NCBI GenBank assembly: GCA_016124855.1 | Contig: WGMX01000043.1 | Span: forward strand, 1 to 64,000 | Source: Anaerolineaceae bacterium | GTDB lineage: Bacteria; Chloroflexota; Anaerolineae; Aggregatilineales; Phototrophicaceae | DNA: 64,000 nt | Reading direction: 5' to 3' | In this document: positions 42,863 through 51,539 of the stretch, in pieces | How positions within the stretch are numbered: position 1 is the stretch's first letter | How the letters are laid out: each line of letters begins with the position of its first letter | The notes under the pieces: generated by a model | The model's input: only the letters and a program-made list of their open reading frames with translations | What the model was told of the DNA's origin: nothing | Database searches by the model: none | Translations under genes and position numbers: made by a program

Positions 42863-45430
42863 TTGATAAGTCTCTACGATATTCTTGAGTCTTCAAACGG
42901 GCAACTATTTGGTGAACCGGCGGCCCACCTCTTCACAAGTCTGTGTTTTGATCCGCGTCATGCTGCCGAGTCGCAGCTATTTGTTGCGCTCAAAACGGAA
43001 CGTGGCGACACCCACCAGTTCATGCGCGAAGCAGTAGAACGCGGTGTAACCGGCATCTTATGTACACACCCACCGGACTTTGATACACAGGAAATATCCG
43101 TCATCTTGGTGCGTGATACTGAAGCCGCTTTGATGAACTGGACCCGTTACATGCTCCACAAAGTGGGCACGCAGGTCGTCTGTGTCGCGGGCACGGCTGG
43201 GAAATCGCTGGCAGTCGAAGCCATTAGCCGCGTATTGTCTTCTCAATATAGCGTCCTGCACAGCACTGACAATGATCTGCCGGGTCGTTTAGTATTGCCT
43301 GCTACGCTAGCTTCTTTAACACCAGAACATCAATTCGTTGTGCTGGAACTCAATGTCACCCGACCGGGCATGATGAGTGAATTTGTTCAAGTTGTTCAGC
43401 CAGATGTGGTTGTTCTGCCAAGTCTCGGTTCCGGCGTTGGGGATGGTTTTGCCAGCATTGAAGAAGTTGTAGCCGAAAATAGATTATTGCTAGATCGTTT
43501 ATCACCGACCAGTTTGGCAGTTTTGAATGCTGATGATGACTCATCACAGATGTTAATGAGCGCGACCCGCGCCCGTGCCTTGACCTTTGGTGTAGAAAGT
43601 TTTGGTGCGGATGTTATTGCTTACAATGTTTTGAATAGTGTTGATAAAACTGGCTTTGATTTACGCTATGGGGCAGAACGTCACGTCGGGCGCTGGATAC
43701 CGTGGTTGGGTAAACACCAGATCGGTGTTGCATTAGCGGGTTTATGTGTCGGCCTTCATTATGATGTCTCTTTAGAAGAAGGCCTTCGCACCCTGATCGA
43801 CTTACCGTACCTCCCCGGACGTATGAATCCGTTGAACGGTCTTCGCAATAGTTTGATTGTAGATGACACCCATTCCGCCACGCCGCAATCCATGTTAGCT
43901 GCCTTAGATTGGCTGCTGACGATAAAGGCTCAACAATCGGTTGATGTGCCGCAGCGTGTTGTATTCGTAATGGGCGATATGGATCACCTTGGGGGTCAGG
44001 TCGGGCAAGCCCATCGGATGATCGGGCAGCGCGCAGCCGAAGTAATTGATGTACTCATTACCGAAGGTACGGAAGCGGCCTTAGCCGGTCGTGCCGCGCT
44101 CGATAGTAGTATGCATCCCCGTCAGGTGACCATGACCTATAGTATTCAGGACGCGGTGCAAGCCATCCGTGATCGTTATGGTCTAGATGAACATGATATT
44201 GTCCTCGTGACGGGTGGCAAATCCGCAAGGATGGAACTCGTTGTCAGTGAATTATTGAGGGATGAAAAAGATCAAGCGCAACTCACCCGTCAAGACGCGC
44301 TCAGCGAAACCGCCGTTTTAGCACAGCCTTCCCATTTAAATTGGGTGTCGCTCGATTTGGACGCGCTTGCCACAAATGTGCGTGGTGTCAAAAATTGGGT
44401 CGGTGACTCAGTAACATTAATGGCGGTGGTCAAAGCGGATGCCTATGGTCACGGTGCAATTGCAGTTGCTCGAACCGCACTCTTAAACGGTGCAGAGTAT
44501 TTAGCCGTGAGTTCAGTCAATGAAGCGCTTGAACTCCGCGAGGCCGGTTTAGATGCCCCCATTTTGGTGCTGAATTACACACCACTCAGTGCCATTCGTC
44601 AGGCCATTCGCCAACATTTAACCATCACCATCTATGATTTGGACATGGCACGTACCTTTGACCGTGCTGCCCGCGAATTGGGTGAACGTCTATCAGTTCA
44701 TGTCAAGATTGATACCGGCATGGGGCGTTTGGGTGTCATGCCCAAAGATGCCATGAATTTGTTTCGCCACATTTTGAATCTGAAGTCACTGGATGTCGAA
44801 GGGGTGTTTACCCACTTTGCCTCAGCCGATGAAGATGCTGATTATACAGCCTTCCAACTCAAAACATTCAAAGATTTGCTCAAACCGCTGCGGGCTTCCG
44901 GCTTTACTTTCAAATACACCCATGCCGCCAACTCTGCCGCGACGCTGGCTTCAAAAGAAAATCACTTTAATATGGTGCGCGTAGGTTTGGCGATGTACGG
45001 GCTGGTTCCGTCACCAACCGTACCGCTTCCGCCGGAGTTTCGTCCGGTTTTATCGTGGCGAACGGTTGTGGCACAGGTCAAGACGCTGCCACCTAACCAT
45101 CCTGTCGGCTATGGACGGACTTACTACACACAGTCCGAAGAACGCATCGCCATTTTGCCAGTCGGTTATGCTGATGGCTTTCGCCGTGCACCCAACACAT
45201 GGCGAGAAGTGCTGGTACATGGTCAGCGCGCTTCCGTCATTGGTCGCGTCAGTATGGAAAAGACCGCCATCAATGTGACGGACATTCCCGGTGTTAGCGT
45301 GGGTGATGAAGTTGTATTACTGGGTCAGCAAGGCGATGAACACCTTACCGCTGAGGCTATCGCCAAGCAGCTAGGTACAATCAACTATGAGGTTGTAACC
45401 AGCATTTTGCCCCGTATTCCGCGCCATTAA
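42863..45430 (+). CDS. MurF-like ligase – alanine racemase fusion
   Basis: Protein of 855 residues in two parts. Residues 1 to about 470 follow the MurF fold: P-loop CVAGTAGKSLAVEA (107–120; usually GTNGKT), DDTHSATPQSM for DDYNANPxSM and VMGDMDHLG for VLGDMLELG. Residues about 488–855 are a full alanine racemase with PLP Lys in VVKADAYGHG near 524 and VGYGRTY then LPVGYADGF. Alr makes D-Ala, which MurF adds as D-Ala–D-Ala in peptidoglycan synthesis. The MurF half departs at important places: PSLGSGVGDGFAS replaces NIGxAHLxxFGS, and AENRLL replaces the usual Lys-bearing AKxE. The start is a TTG with AGGA upstream. Confidence 0.85.
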   Translation: MISLYDILESSNGQLFGEPAAHLFTSLCFDPRHAAESQLFVALKTERGDTHQFMREAVERGVTGILCTHPPDFDTQEISVILVRDTEAALMNWTRYMLHKVGTQVVCVAGTAGKSLAVEAISRVLSSQYSVLHSTDNDLPGRLVLPATLASLTPEHQFVVLELNVTRPGMMSEFVQVVQPDVVVLPSLGSGVGDGFASIEEVVAENRLLLDRLSPTSLAVLNADDDSSQMLMSATRARALTFGVESFGADVIAYNVLNSVDKTGFDLRYGAERHVGRWIPWLGKHQIGVALAGLCVGLHYDVSLEEGLRTLIDLPYLPGRMNPLNGLRNSLIVDDTHSATPQSMLAALDWLLTIKAQQSVDVPQRVVFVMGDMDHLGGQVGQAHRMIGQRAAEVIDVLITEGTEAALAGRAALDSSMHPRQVTMTYSIQDAVQAIRDRYGLDEHDIVLVTGGKSARMELVVSELLRDEKDQAQLTRQDALSETAVLAQPSHLNWVSLDLDALATNVRGVKNWVGDSVTLMAVVKADAYGHGAIAVARTALLNGAEYLAVSSVNEALELREAGLDAPILVLNYTPLSAIRQAIRQHLTITIYDLDMARTFDRAARELGERLSVHVKIDTGMGRLGVMPKDAMNLFRHILNLKSLDVEGVFTHFASADEDADYTAFQLKTFKDLLKPLRASGFTFKYTHAANSAATLASKENHFNMVRVGLAMYGLVPSPTVPLPPEFRPVLSWRTVVAQVKTLPPNHPVGYGRTYYTQSEERIAILPVGYADGFRRAPNTWREVLVHGQRASVIGRVSMEKTAINVTDIPGVSVGDEVVLLGQQGDEHLTAEAIAKQLGTINYEVVTSILPRIPRH

Positions 45431-46111
45431 TTACGCGCCCATGCGGCTGGTCATATCTGTGACGATCAGGTTGATATCGGTGCCATAAGCATATTTTGCC
45501 ACCAGCTTACCGCTTGCATCAATCAGAAACGGATTCGGGGTGTGCGAAATGGCATAAGCAGTACTTGATGTTCCGTCTGCGTTAGGCACTTCGACGAATT
45601 CCAAATCGTAGTCATTTTTGATGTTCTCGAAGACTTTCGCATCGCCAACCAATCCGGTAATCGTCTCATCAAACCGCTTGAGATAATCACCGATGACCGC
45701 TGCTGTATCCCGTTTAGGATCAACACTGATGAATAAAAATGCCGCATTAGACGCTTTATCCCCAAGTTTCTGTCGGATTTGTTTGAATTGAAGCAGCGTC
45801 ACCGGACAAACATCCGTGCAGTTGGTAAAACCGAAAAACATCAGCACCATCTTGCCACGAAAGTCACTCAAGCTAATCAGTTTTTCATTTTGGTTAATCA
45901 GCGTAAAATCTTGCACCTGTTTTGGTGGATTTATCACCTGCACACCATCAAAATTTTGTGATAAATCTACGATAGGTGTCGCCGTGTTGCGTGGACGATT
46001 GGTCAAGGCATAAACGACAACAAATGTAGCGACTATGCCGACCACCAACGTGCCAAGCAGTACAAGGCGAGAATTTGTGGGGGAGGGTTGTTGTGCGGTA
46101 TTATCGGACAT
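45431..46111 (-). CDS. SCO1/SenC-family copper/thiol protein
   Basis: Protein of 226 residues with an N-terminal membrane anchor (LVLLGTLVVGIVATFVVVYAL) and an extracytoplasmic thioredoxin-like domain. The copper site is CTDVCP in FFGFTNCTDVCPVTLLQF, with the partner His in AISHTPNPFLID; the family strand FLFISVDPKRDT is also present. Sco proteins deliver copper to the CuA centre of cytochrome oxidase. AGAGGT precedes the ATG. The gene's stop directly abuts that of the MurF–Alr gene, with no base between. No oxidase genes are in the window. Confidence 0.88.
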   Translation of the reverse strand: MSDNTAQQPSPTNSRLVLLGTLVVGIVATFVVVYALTNRPRNTATPIVDLSQNFDGVQVINPPKQVQDFTLINQNEKLISLSDFRGKMVLMFFGFTNCTDVCPVTLLQFKQIRQKLGDKASNAAFLFISVDPKRDTAAVIGDYLKRFDETITGLVGDAKVFENIKNDYDLEFVEVPNADGTSSTAYAISHTPNPFLIDASGKLVAKYAYGTDINLIVTDMTSRMGA

Positions 46112-46263
46112 CTTCGTTACCTCTTAAGCTCAATAGTTTTCTGCGACAAGCATTTTAACGTCTATCAGTAAAAAATTGCTGAGAGTAAATCGTTTATTAA
46201 TTTTGTTTATAGGGTATGTTATACTCTCTTTTTTGGTGCTTGTGAATATTGGAGCAATCTGAT

Positions 46264-46674
46264 ATGCGAAATTTCCAACTGCTCGATGTGGTGACATATG
46301 ATAAGCACGCCGGCTCGATTCAATTTACATCTGAAGAACCATTAGCCGCCAAACCCTATGTCACCGTACAGCGGGAAGGGGGTTATGTCGCTTTTTCCGC
46401 CAGCTACGGCCCATTGGAAATTGCAGTACGTCCCCGTTTTCAGGAGCTTTCGCGTGTTTTGGGACGTTTGAATGCCGTAGAAGGTCTGCAAACCACCCGT
46501 CAAATTGGCACTGCTCAGGCTTACTTGGCTGTCGGCCTTAAACCGGATGGGTTACTCTTGTTACGTCCCACAGTCGTTGGGGATGCTACCGGACATATTG
46601 GCCTTAATTTAGCCCTGAGCAGCCCCGCGAGGCAGGCATTTTTCGAATGGCTTCCCGCAGGCGTTGAGACATAA
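46264..46674 (+). CDS. Unknown protein of 136 residues
   Basis: A soluble, beta-rich protein without signal peptide. Parts such as ASYGPLEIAVRPRFQELSRVL and GTAQAYLAVGLKPDGLLLLRPT alternate strands and a helix, but no family is recognized. The ATG at 46264 has GGAG ten bases upstream and is preferred to a TTG five codons earlier. It lies just upstream of the glycine-riboswitch promoter and is transcribed in the same direction, but the promoter is separate. No function is proposed. Confidence 0.6.
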   Translation: MRNFQLLDVVTYDKHAGSIQFTSEEPLAAKPYVTVQREGGYVAFSASYGPLEIAVRPRFQELSRVLGRLNAVEGLQTTRQIGTAQAYLAVGLKPDGLLLLRPTVVGDATGHIGLNLALSSPARQAFFEWLPAGVET

Positions 46675-46779
46675 TGCTTCGTACACTCTGCCTGATCTTT
46701 GCGTCCTCTGCATCTTGAGAGTTCAATTGCTTTTGTCTTAACTTGTCTCTTGCAACTTCTAACTTCTGACTCTCTTCTG

Positions 46780-46808
46780 TTGCGTATCGCATAGGCCTCC
46801 GGTACAAT
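46780..46808 (+). promoter_or_regulatory. Promoter of the gcv operon
   Basis: TTGCGT (46780–46785) and TACAAT (46803–46808) are separated by exactly 17 bases and lie 30 bases before the riboswitch, so transcription should begin near 46815. Confidence 0.65.
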
Positions 46809-46837
46809 GAAGTTTGACAATAAAATACCAGCCTGTG

Positions 46838-46949
46838 AAGAGAGTTCCTGTACTCATAAGGAACACCGAAGGGGCAAATGACCGAATGATGCTAGTCCGG
46901 TGATGAAACTCTCAGGTTCAAGGATTCGCAGGTTGATCTCTCTGGAAGT
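46838..46949 (+). ncRNA. Glycine riboswitch, single aptamer
   Basis: The glycine-aptamer core is clear: AGAGAGTTCCTG, then ACACCGAAGGGGCAA, a variable P3 arm, and GAAACTCTCAGGTTCAAGGA, ending with GATCTCTCTGGA. Only one CGAAGGGGCAA core occurs, so it is the singlet form rather than the tandem. It lies between the promoter and the terminator at 46958 in front of gcvH, so it probably switches on glycine cleavage when glycine is high. Confidence 0.9.
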
Positions 46950-46957
46950 AGACTAAC

Positions 46958-46992
46958 AGAGCGTACAGCAATCGAGGCTGTGCGCTCTTTTT
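46958..46992 (+). terminator. Riboswitch expression-platform terminator
   Basis: A twelve-base stem with one G·T pair (46958–46969 with 46977–46988) followed by a T5 run, 25 bases before the gcvH start. Its left arm begins nine bases after the aptamer, so ligand binding can decide whether it forms. Confidence 0.85.
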
Positions 46993-47017
46993 GTTCATAA
47001 TTGAGGAGACTCGTAAC

Positions 47018-47410
47018 ATGGCTGAATTAAAAACCCCGTCCAATTTGAAATATACCAAAAATGATGAATGGGTGAAGCTTGAAGGCGACACCGCTACCAT
47101 TGGCATTAGCGATTACGCGCAGGATGCCCTGAACGATATCGTTTATGTTGAATTTCCTGATGTTGGCGCAGCTCTTGAAAAGGGCAAAACCTTTGGTGTC
47201 GTCGAGTCCGTCAAAGCCGCATCCGATATTTTTATGCCGATAGGCGGCACCGTGACCGATATAAATTCATCGTTGGAAGACAGCCCCGAAACCATCAATA
47301 CCGACCCTTATGAAAAAGGTTGGCTTATCAAAATTAAAGTCAAAGATGCTGCCGAAGCCGACAGCTTGATGGATTCTGCCGCTTATATCGAATTCTGCAA
47401 GAATCGTTAG
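47018..47410 (+). CDS. gcvH: Glycine cleavage system H protein
   Basis: Lipoyl carrier of 130 residues that shuttles the aminomethyl group between P, T and L proteins. The lipoylated residue is Lys66 in GVVESVKAASDI, with the usual IGISDYAQDALNDIVYVE upstream and SPETINTDPYEKGWLIKIK downstream. The ATG at 47018 has GAGGAG upstream; an in-frame upstream extension is inside the terminator and is discarded. It is the first gene of the riboswitch-controlled operon gcvH–gcvPA–gcvPB. Its T-protein partner is fused to SHMT at 57979–61158. Confidence 0.95.
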   Translation: MAELKTPSNLKYTKNDEWVKLEGDTATIGISDYAQDALNDIVYVEFPDVGAALEKGKTFGVVESVKAASDIFMPIGGTVTDINSSLEDSPETINTDPYEKGWLIKIKVKDAAEADSLMDSAAYIEFCKNR

Positions 47411-47455
47411 TAATCCTGTATTGCTTTCCGTCTACTGGACATCATTAGGAATACC

Positions 47456-48793
47456 ATGAGTTATACACCGCATACCGATCTCGAACGGCAGCAAATGTTG
47501 TCTGCCATTGGCGTGACGACTATTGAAGACCTTTTCGAGGCCGTACCGTCTAGCCACCGCTTTCCCAAGTTAGACCTGCCCAAACCCTTAAGTGAAATGG
47601 AAGTCACTGCCGAGTTATCCGCTTTGGCGGATGCCAATGAACATGCCGCTGACTTTGCCATTTTTCGCGGGGCAGGGGCGTATCATCACTTTATCCCTTC
47701 AGCGATCAGCCATCTTGTCCTGCGTGGTGAATTCTTGACGGCTTATACCCCCTATCAGCCAGAAGTCAGTCAGGGAACGCTTCAAGCCATTTACGAATAT
47801 CAGAGCATGATGTGTGCCCTGACCGGCATGGATGCCGCCAACGCCAGTCACTACGATGGGGCGACCAGCTTGGCAGAAGCCGTGACTGTTGCCTTGGAAG
47901 TTGGACGGCACAAACGCAACAAGGTTATTCTCAGTCCGGCGATTAATCCGCAGTATCGGGCAGTCGTTCGAACCTATCATCAGGGAACAAACACCAAGTT
48001 TGTCGGTGACAGTGGACGTGCTGATATTGCAGATCTCCTCGAAATGTTAGATGAAAATACGGCGATGGTTGCGGTGTCCTATCCCAATTTCTTCGGTCAA
48101 ATTGATGATTTTTCGAAATTGGCTGAAAAGGTACATCAAGCTGGGGCGCTGCTGGTCATGGTCGTCAATCCAACCGCCCTCGGTTTGCTGAAGTCACCGG
48201 GTGAACTGGGCGCGGATATAGTTGTTGGCGAAGGTCAGCCGTTGGGTATTGCGTTGAATTTCGGCGGGCCATATCTTGGCTTTTTCGCTGTTCGTACAGA
48301 ATACGTGCGCAAGATTGCCGGACGAATCATCGGCGAAACCGTTGATAAAGAAGGTCGTCGTGCTTACGTCATGACCTTGCGTCCGCGCGAACAGGATATC
48401 CGCCGTGAAAAAGCCACCAGTAATATTTGCACCAATCAGGGTTTGATGTCCCTCACCGCCTGCATCTATATGTCACTTATGGGTAAATATGGAATGCGGA
48501 AAGTTGCTGAACTCTGCTATCACAAAGCGCATTATGCCGCTAAACAAATCGCTGAAGTGAAGGGTTTCACGGTCGATACCAGTAAACCATTCTTCCACGA
48601 ATTTGTCGTCAAATGCCCCAAGCCTGTCGCCGAGATTAATGACAAGCTCATCGAGAAGGGTATCATCGGTGGTTATGATTTAGGACTCGATTACCCGCAT
48701 CTTAAAGACAATATGTTGGTCTGTGTGACCGAAACCAACAGCAAGGACGAAATTGACGCGTTGGTTGAAGCCTTAAAGGAAGTGACAGCATGA
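47456..48793 (+). CDS. gcvPA: Glycine dehydrogenase (decarboxylating) subunit 1
   Basis: N-terminal subunit of the split P-protein, 445 residues. It opens YTPHTDLERQQMLSAIGV and has FLTAYTPYQPEVSQGTLQAIYEYQ, TGMDAANASHYDGATSLAEA and GRIIGETVDKEGRRAYVMTL, all characteristic of GcvPA. It pairs with GcvPB to form the active P-protein that decarboxylates glycine with PLP. The gene follows gcvH by 45 bases and overlaps gcvPB by ATGA, implying coupled translation. Split P-proteins are the usual form in many Gram-positive and thermophilic lineages. Confidence 0.95.
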   Translation: MSYTPHTDLERQQMLSAIGVTTIEDLFEAVPSSHRFPKLDLPKPLSEMEVTAELSALADANEHAADFAIFRGAGAYHHFIPSAISHLVLRGEFLTAYTPYQPEVSQGTLQAIYEYQSMMCALTGMDAANASHYDGATSLAEAVTVALEVGRHKRNKVILSPAINPQYRAVVRTYHQGTNTKFVGDSGRADIADLLEMLDENTAMVAVSYPNFFGQIDDFSKLAEKVHQAGALLVMVVNPTALGLLKSPGELGADIVVGEGQPLGIALNFGGPYLGFFAVRTEYVRKIAGRIIGETVDKEGRRAYVMTLRPREQDIRREKATSNICTNQGLMSLTACIYMSLMGKYGMRKVAELCYHKAHYAAKQIAEVKGFTVDTSKPFFHEFVVKCPKPVAEINDKLIEKGIIGGYDLGLDYPHLKDNMLVCVTETNSKDEIDALVEALKEVTA

Positions 48794-50295
48794 CCGAACC
48801 ACTTATTTACGATCTCGGGGCAGCCGGACGACGTGGTGTCTTGTTGCCGGATTGTGACGTACCCGAATCTCCGCTCCCAACCGGATTAATGCGTGACAAT
48901 CTGGACTTCCCCGAAGTCAGCGAATTACAGGTTGTGCGTCATTTCACCCGTTTGAGCAATCTGAACTTTTCGATTGACAAAGGCTTTTATCCCTTGGGGT
49001 CATGCACCATGAAGTACAACCCCAAGCTCAACGAAGACATGGCGCGTTTACCCGGTTTTGCCCACCTGCATCCCCTGAACGATGCGGAAGGTTCTCAGGG
49101 CGCGTTGTCCTTGATGTATAACCTGCAATCGTGGTTGGCAGAAATCAGCGGCTTTAAAGCGGTTAGCCTGACTCCCGCAGCCGGCGCACAGGGGGAACTG
49201 GCTGGTATTCTGATGATCCGCAAGTATCATGTTGATCGTGGCGATACAAAGCGTACCAAGATTCTTATCCCCAACAGTGCCCATGGCACCAATCCCGCCA
49301 CTGTCACCATGGCTGGCTTCACTGCCGTCGAACTGCCCGCTGATGAAAAGGGCGATGTTGATCTTGCCGCACTGCGCGAACATTGTGATGACACCGTTGC
49401 TGGTATGATGATTACCGTTCCCAACACGCTTGGCTTGTTCGAGAGCAAAATCATTGATGTTATCAATGCCGTTCATGACTGCGGCGGCTTGATGTACATG
49501 GATGGCGCGAACATGAACGCCTTGCTCGGCGCGGTCAAGCCGGGCGAACTCGGTTTTGATGTCATGCACTACAACTTACACAAAACCTTCTCTACGCCGC
49601 ATGGTGGCGGCGGCCCCGGCAGCGGCCCTGTCGGTGTAGGCGAAAAGCTCGTTCCTTTCCTACCCGGCCCGATTGTCAAAATTGTCGAGGAAGCCAAAGA
49701 CGAAGAGGATGCCCCGCTCTATGGTTGGCACATGCCGGAAAAGTCCATCGGGCGCATGAAAGCCTTCCACGGCAACTTCGGGATGCACGTCCGCGCCTAT
49801 ACTTACATCCGCATTCACGGGGATCAGGGCATAAAAGACATCACCCGTCATGCTGTTTTGAACGCCAACTACATCCGTGTCAAATTGCGTGACACCTATC
49901 ACGTTCCCTATGATCGGATCAACGCCCATGAATTTGTGCTGGAAGGGCATTTTGAAGGCGCGGACAACATCCATGCCTTGGATATTTCCAAGCGTCTGAT
50001 TGATTATGGTATTCATCCGCCAACCAACTACTTCCCGTTGATTGTCCCCGAAGCGCTCATGATCGAGCCGACCGAAACCGAGGACAAAGCCACGCTCGAT
50101 GAATTTATCGACGTGATGAAGAAAATTGCAGCAGAAGCCAAAGAGAATCCCGAACTGCTGACCGGTGCGCCGCACAACGCGCCCGTCTCGCGGCTAGATG
50201 AGGTTCGCGCCGCCAAGCAGTTAGTCCTCTGCTGCCGCCCCATTCCCGAATGGGCAGAAGAAACAAAATCCAGCAAGAAAGATGCTGTACAGTAG
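48790..50295 (+). CDS. gcvPB: Glycine dehydrogenase (decarboxylating) subunit 2
   Basis: C-terminal, catalytic subunit of the split P-protein, 501 residues. The PLP-binding Lys265 lies in HYNLHKTFSTPHGGGGPGSG. LGSCTMKYNPKLNE near the start and AGAQGELAGILMIRKYH are further family signatures. The ATG overlaps the gcvPA stop. It works with GcvPA, GcvH, the T-domain of the GlyA–GcvT fusion and an L-protein not encoded here. A terminator follows eight bases after the stop. Confidence 0.95.
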   Translation: MTEPLIYDLGAAGRRGVLLPDCDVPESPLPTGLMRDNLDFPEVSELQVVRHFTRLSNLNFSIDKGFYPLGSCTMKYNPKLNEDMARLPGFAHLHPLNDAEGSQGALSLMYNLQSWLAEISGFKAVSLTPAAGAQGELAGILMIRKYHVDRGDTKRTKILIPNSAHGTNPATVTMAGFTAVELPADEKGDVDLAALREHCDDTVAGMMITVPNTLGLFESKIIDVINAVHDCGGLMYMDGANMNALLGAVKPGELGFDVMHYNLHKTFSTPHGGGGPGSGPVGVGEKLVPFLPGPIVKIVEEAKDEEDAPLYGWHMPEKSIGRMKAFHGNFGMHVRAYTYIRIHGDQGIKDITRHAVLNANYIRVKLRDTYHVPYDRINAHEFVLEGHFEGADNIHALDISKRLIDYGIHPPTNYFPLIVPEALMIEPTETEDKATLDEFIDVMKKIAAEAKENPELLTGAPHNAPVSRLDEVRAAKQLVLCCRPIPEWAEETKSSKKDAVQ

Positions 50296-50302
50296 AAATT
50301 AA

Positions 50303-50324
50303 AAGGGCGCTCACCAGCGCCCTT
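50303..50324 (+). terminator. Terminator of the gcv operon
   Basis: A nine-base perfect stem (50303–50311 with 50316–50324) with a four-base loop, followed by ATCTTT. It lies immediately after gcvPB and before the TIR gene, so the latter is a separate unit. Confidence 0.75.
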
Positions 50325-50402
50325 ATCTTTGTACCAGCGGCATAATCCCCAATTCAGCATTACAATAGATAGATGTAATCTCGATTGAAATAGCTGGATG
50401 TT

Positions 50403-51539
50403 ATGGTTGATACCACCGCTTCACCCAAACGCAAAATCTTCATCAGCTATCGCCGCGCCGATAACCCGGACTTTGTAGAACGTATTCGCGATTGGTTCGC
50501 GTGGAAATATGGACGTGATAGCGTCTTCATGGATTTTGACACCATCCCTCCGTTCACACCCTTTGCCGACTTCATCCGGGACAAAGTGCGCGAATGTGAT
50601 CTGTTGGTGGCGGTCATCGGCTCCAATTGGATCAAGACATTACAGGAACGTATTCAGAACGCCGACGATGAAGATTATGTGCGCACCGAAATCCGCTTGG
50701 CGTTGGAACTCAAAAAGCCGATTGCACCGTTGTGTATTAAAAAAGCGACCATTCCCAACGCCCGTGATTTGCCGCCTGATCTCCGCCCGATGTTAGATTA
50801 CAACAGCGCCCATCTGGATTCAGGCCGCCATTTTCTCGATAATATTGAAATGATATTGAACGCGGTCGAGCATCAGCTTGAACGTCTTGATGCTTGGAAA
50901 GTCATGGCGCTGGTTCAAAATGTACAGTTTGATGTCATGACCGCCATTCAACATTATCAAGACGCAGCCGACCATGACCAATGGGCAGCCGCGTTAGATT
51001 GGCTGTCTCGTATTCGACAATCTGGTTTTGCGCCCGATTGGTATCCGCTGGATGATTACCAGCGAGAAGCTCAAGAAGCACTGCATTTACAAACCGCTGC
51101 CGAGAAATATCATTTCATTCGTTCGATGGCGGAGCGTGCCATTCGTAAACCCTCGGAGCGCATCCGCGTATGGAATGCCCTCGAATCGTTCTGGCAAAAT
51201 TATCCCGGATTTGACCCGGACGATTTGGCATCTCAGTTTCGTCCCTTGCCCGAATATGACGAGGAATTAGAGGATTACGAGACGTTGGTACTGGAACCTC
51301 AAGCAAATGAGGAAGATTTGCGAGGTGGCGCTTTAACGCAAATCGATGCTGCTTCCGAAAACCAAAACGCGCTCGATTTTGCACTCCTCGATCAGTTAGA
51401 TTCGTTTGCCGAATCCATTGCTAATGACTTCTTTGCCCCCGAACACATGGCCGCTGTTGCTGCTGACCTGAATACCAATCCGCGCACCATTTCACTTACG
51501 GAAGCCGAGCAATCCGGCATTCTGGATTTGCAACCCTAG
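50403..51539 (+). CDS. TIR-domain protein with unknown C-terminal region
   Basis: Protein of 378 residues. Residues about 10–150 are a bacterial TIR domain: KIFISYRRADN, FMDFDTIPP, ECDLLVAVIGSNW, and YVRTEIRLALE with Glu96 at the position of the NADase catalytic glutamate. The remaining residues are helical and acidic, with a stretch rich in Asp/Glu (about 280–310) and no recognized effector or membrane segment. TIR domains either assemble signalling complexes or cleave NAD+; which applies is unknown. The gene's stop overlaps that of the convergent Ser/Thr kinase by four bases. Confidence 0.8.
   Translation: MVDTTASPKRKIFISYRRADNPDFVERIRDWFAWKYGRDSVFMDFDTIPPFTPFADFIRDKVRECDLLVAVIGSNWIKTLQERIQNADDEDYVRTEIRLALELKKPIAPLCIKKATIPNARDLPPDLRPMLDYNSAHLDSGRHFLDNIEMILNAVEHQLERLDAWKVMALVQNVQFDVMTAIQHYQDAADHDQWAAALDWLSRIRQSGFAPDWYPLDDYQREAQEALHLQTAAEKYHFIRSMAERAIRKPSERIRVWNALESFWQNYPGFDPDDLASQFRPLPEYDEELEDYETLVLEPQANEEDLRGGALTQIDAASENQNALDFALLDQLDSFAESIANDFFAPEHMAAVAADLNTNPRTISLTEAEQSGILDLQP

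Noticed and set aside
42863..45430. Two separate murF and alr genes joined by an error
   Set aside because: The frame is continuous over the join, no internal stop or start signal is placed at the domain boundary, and such fusions are known in other phyla.
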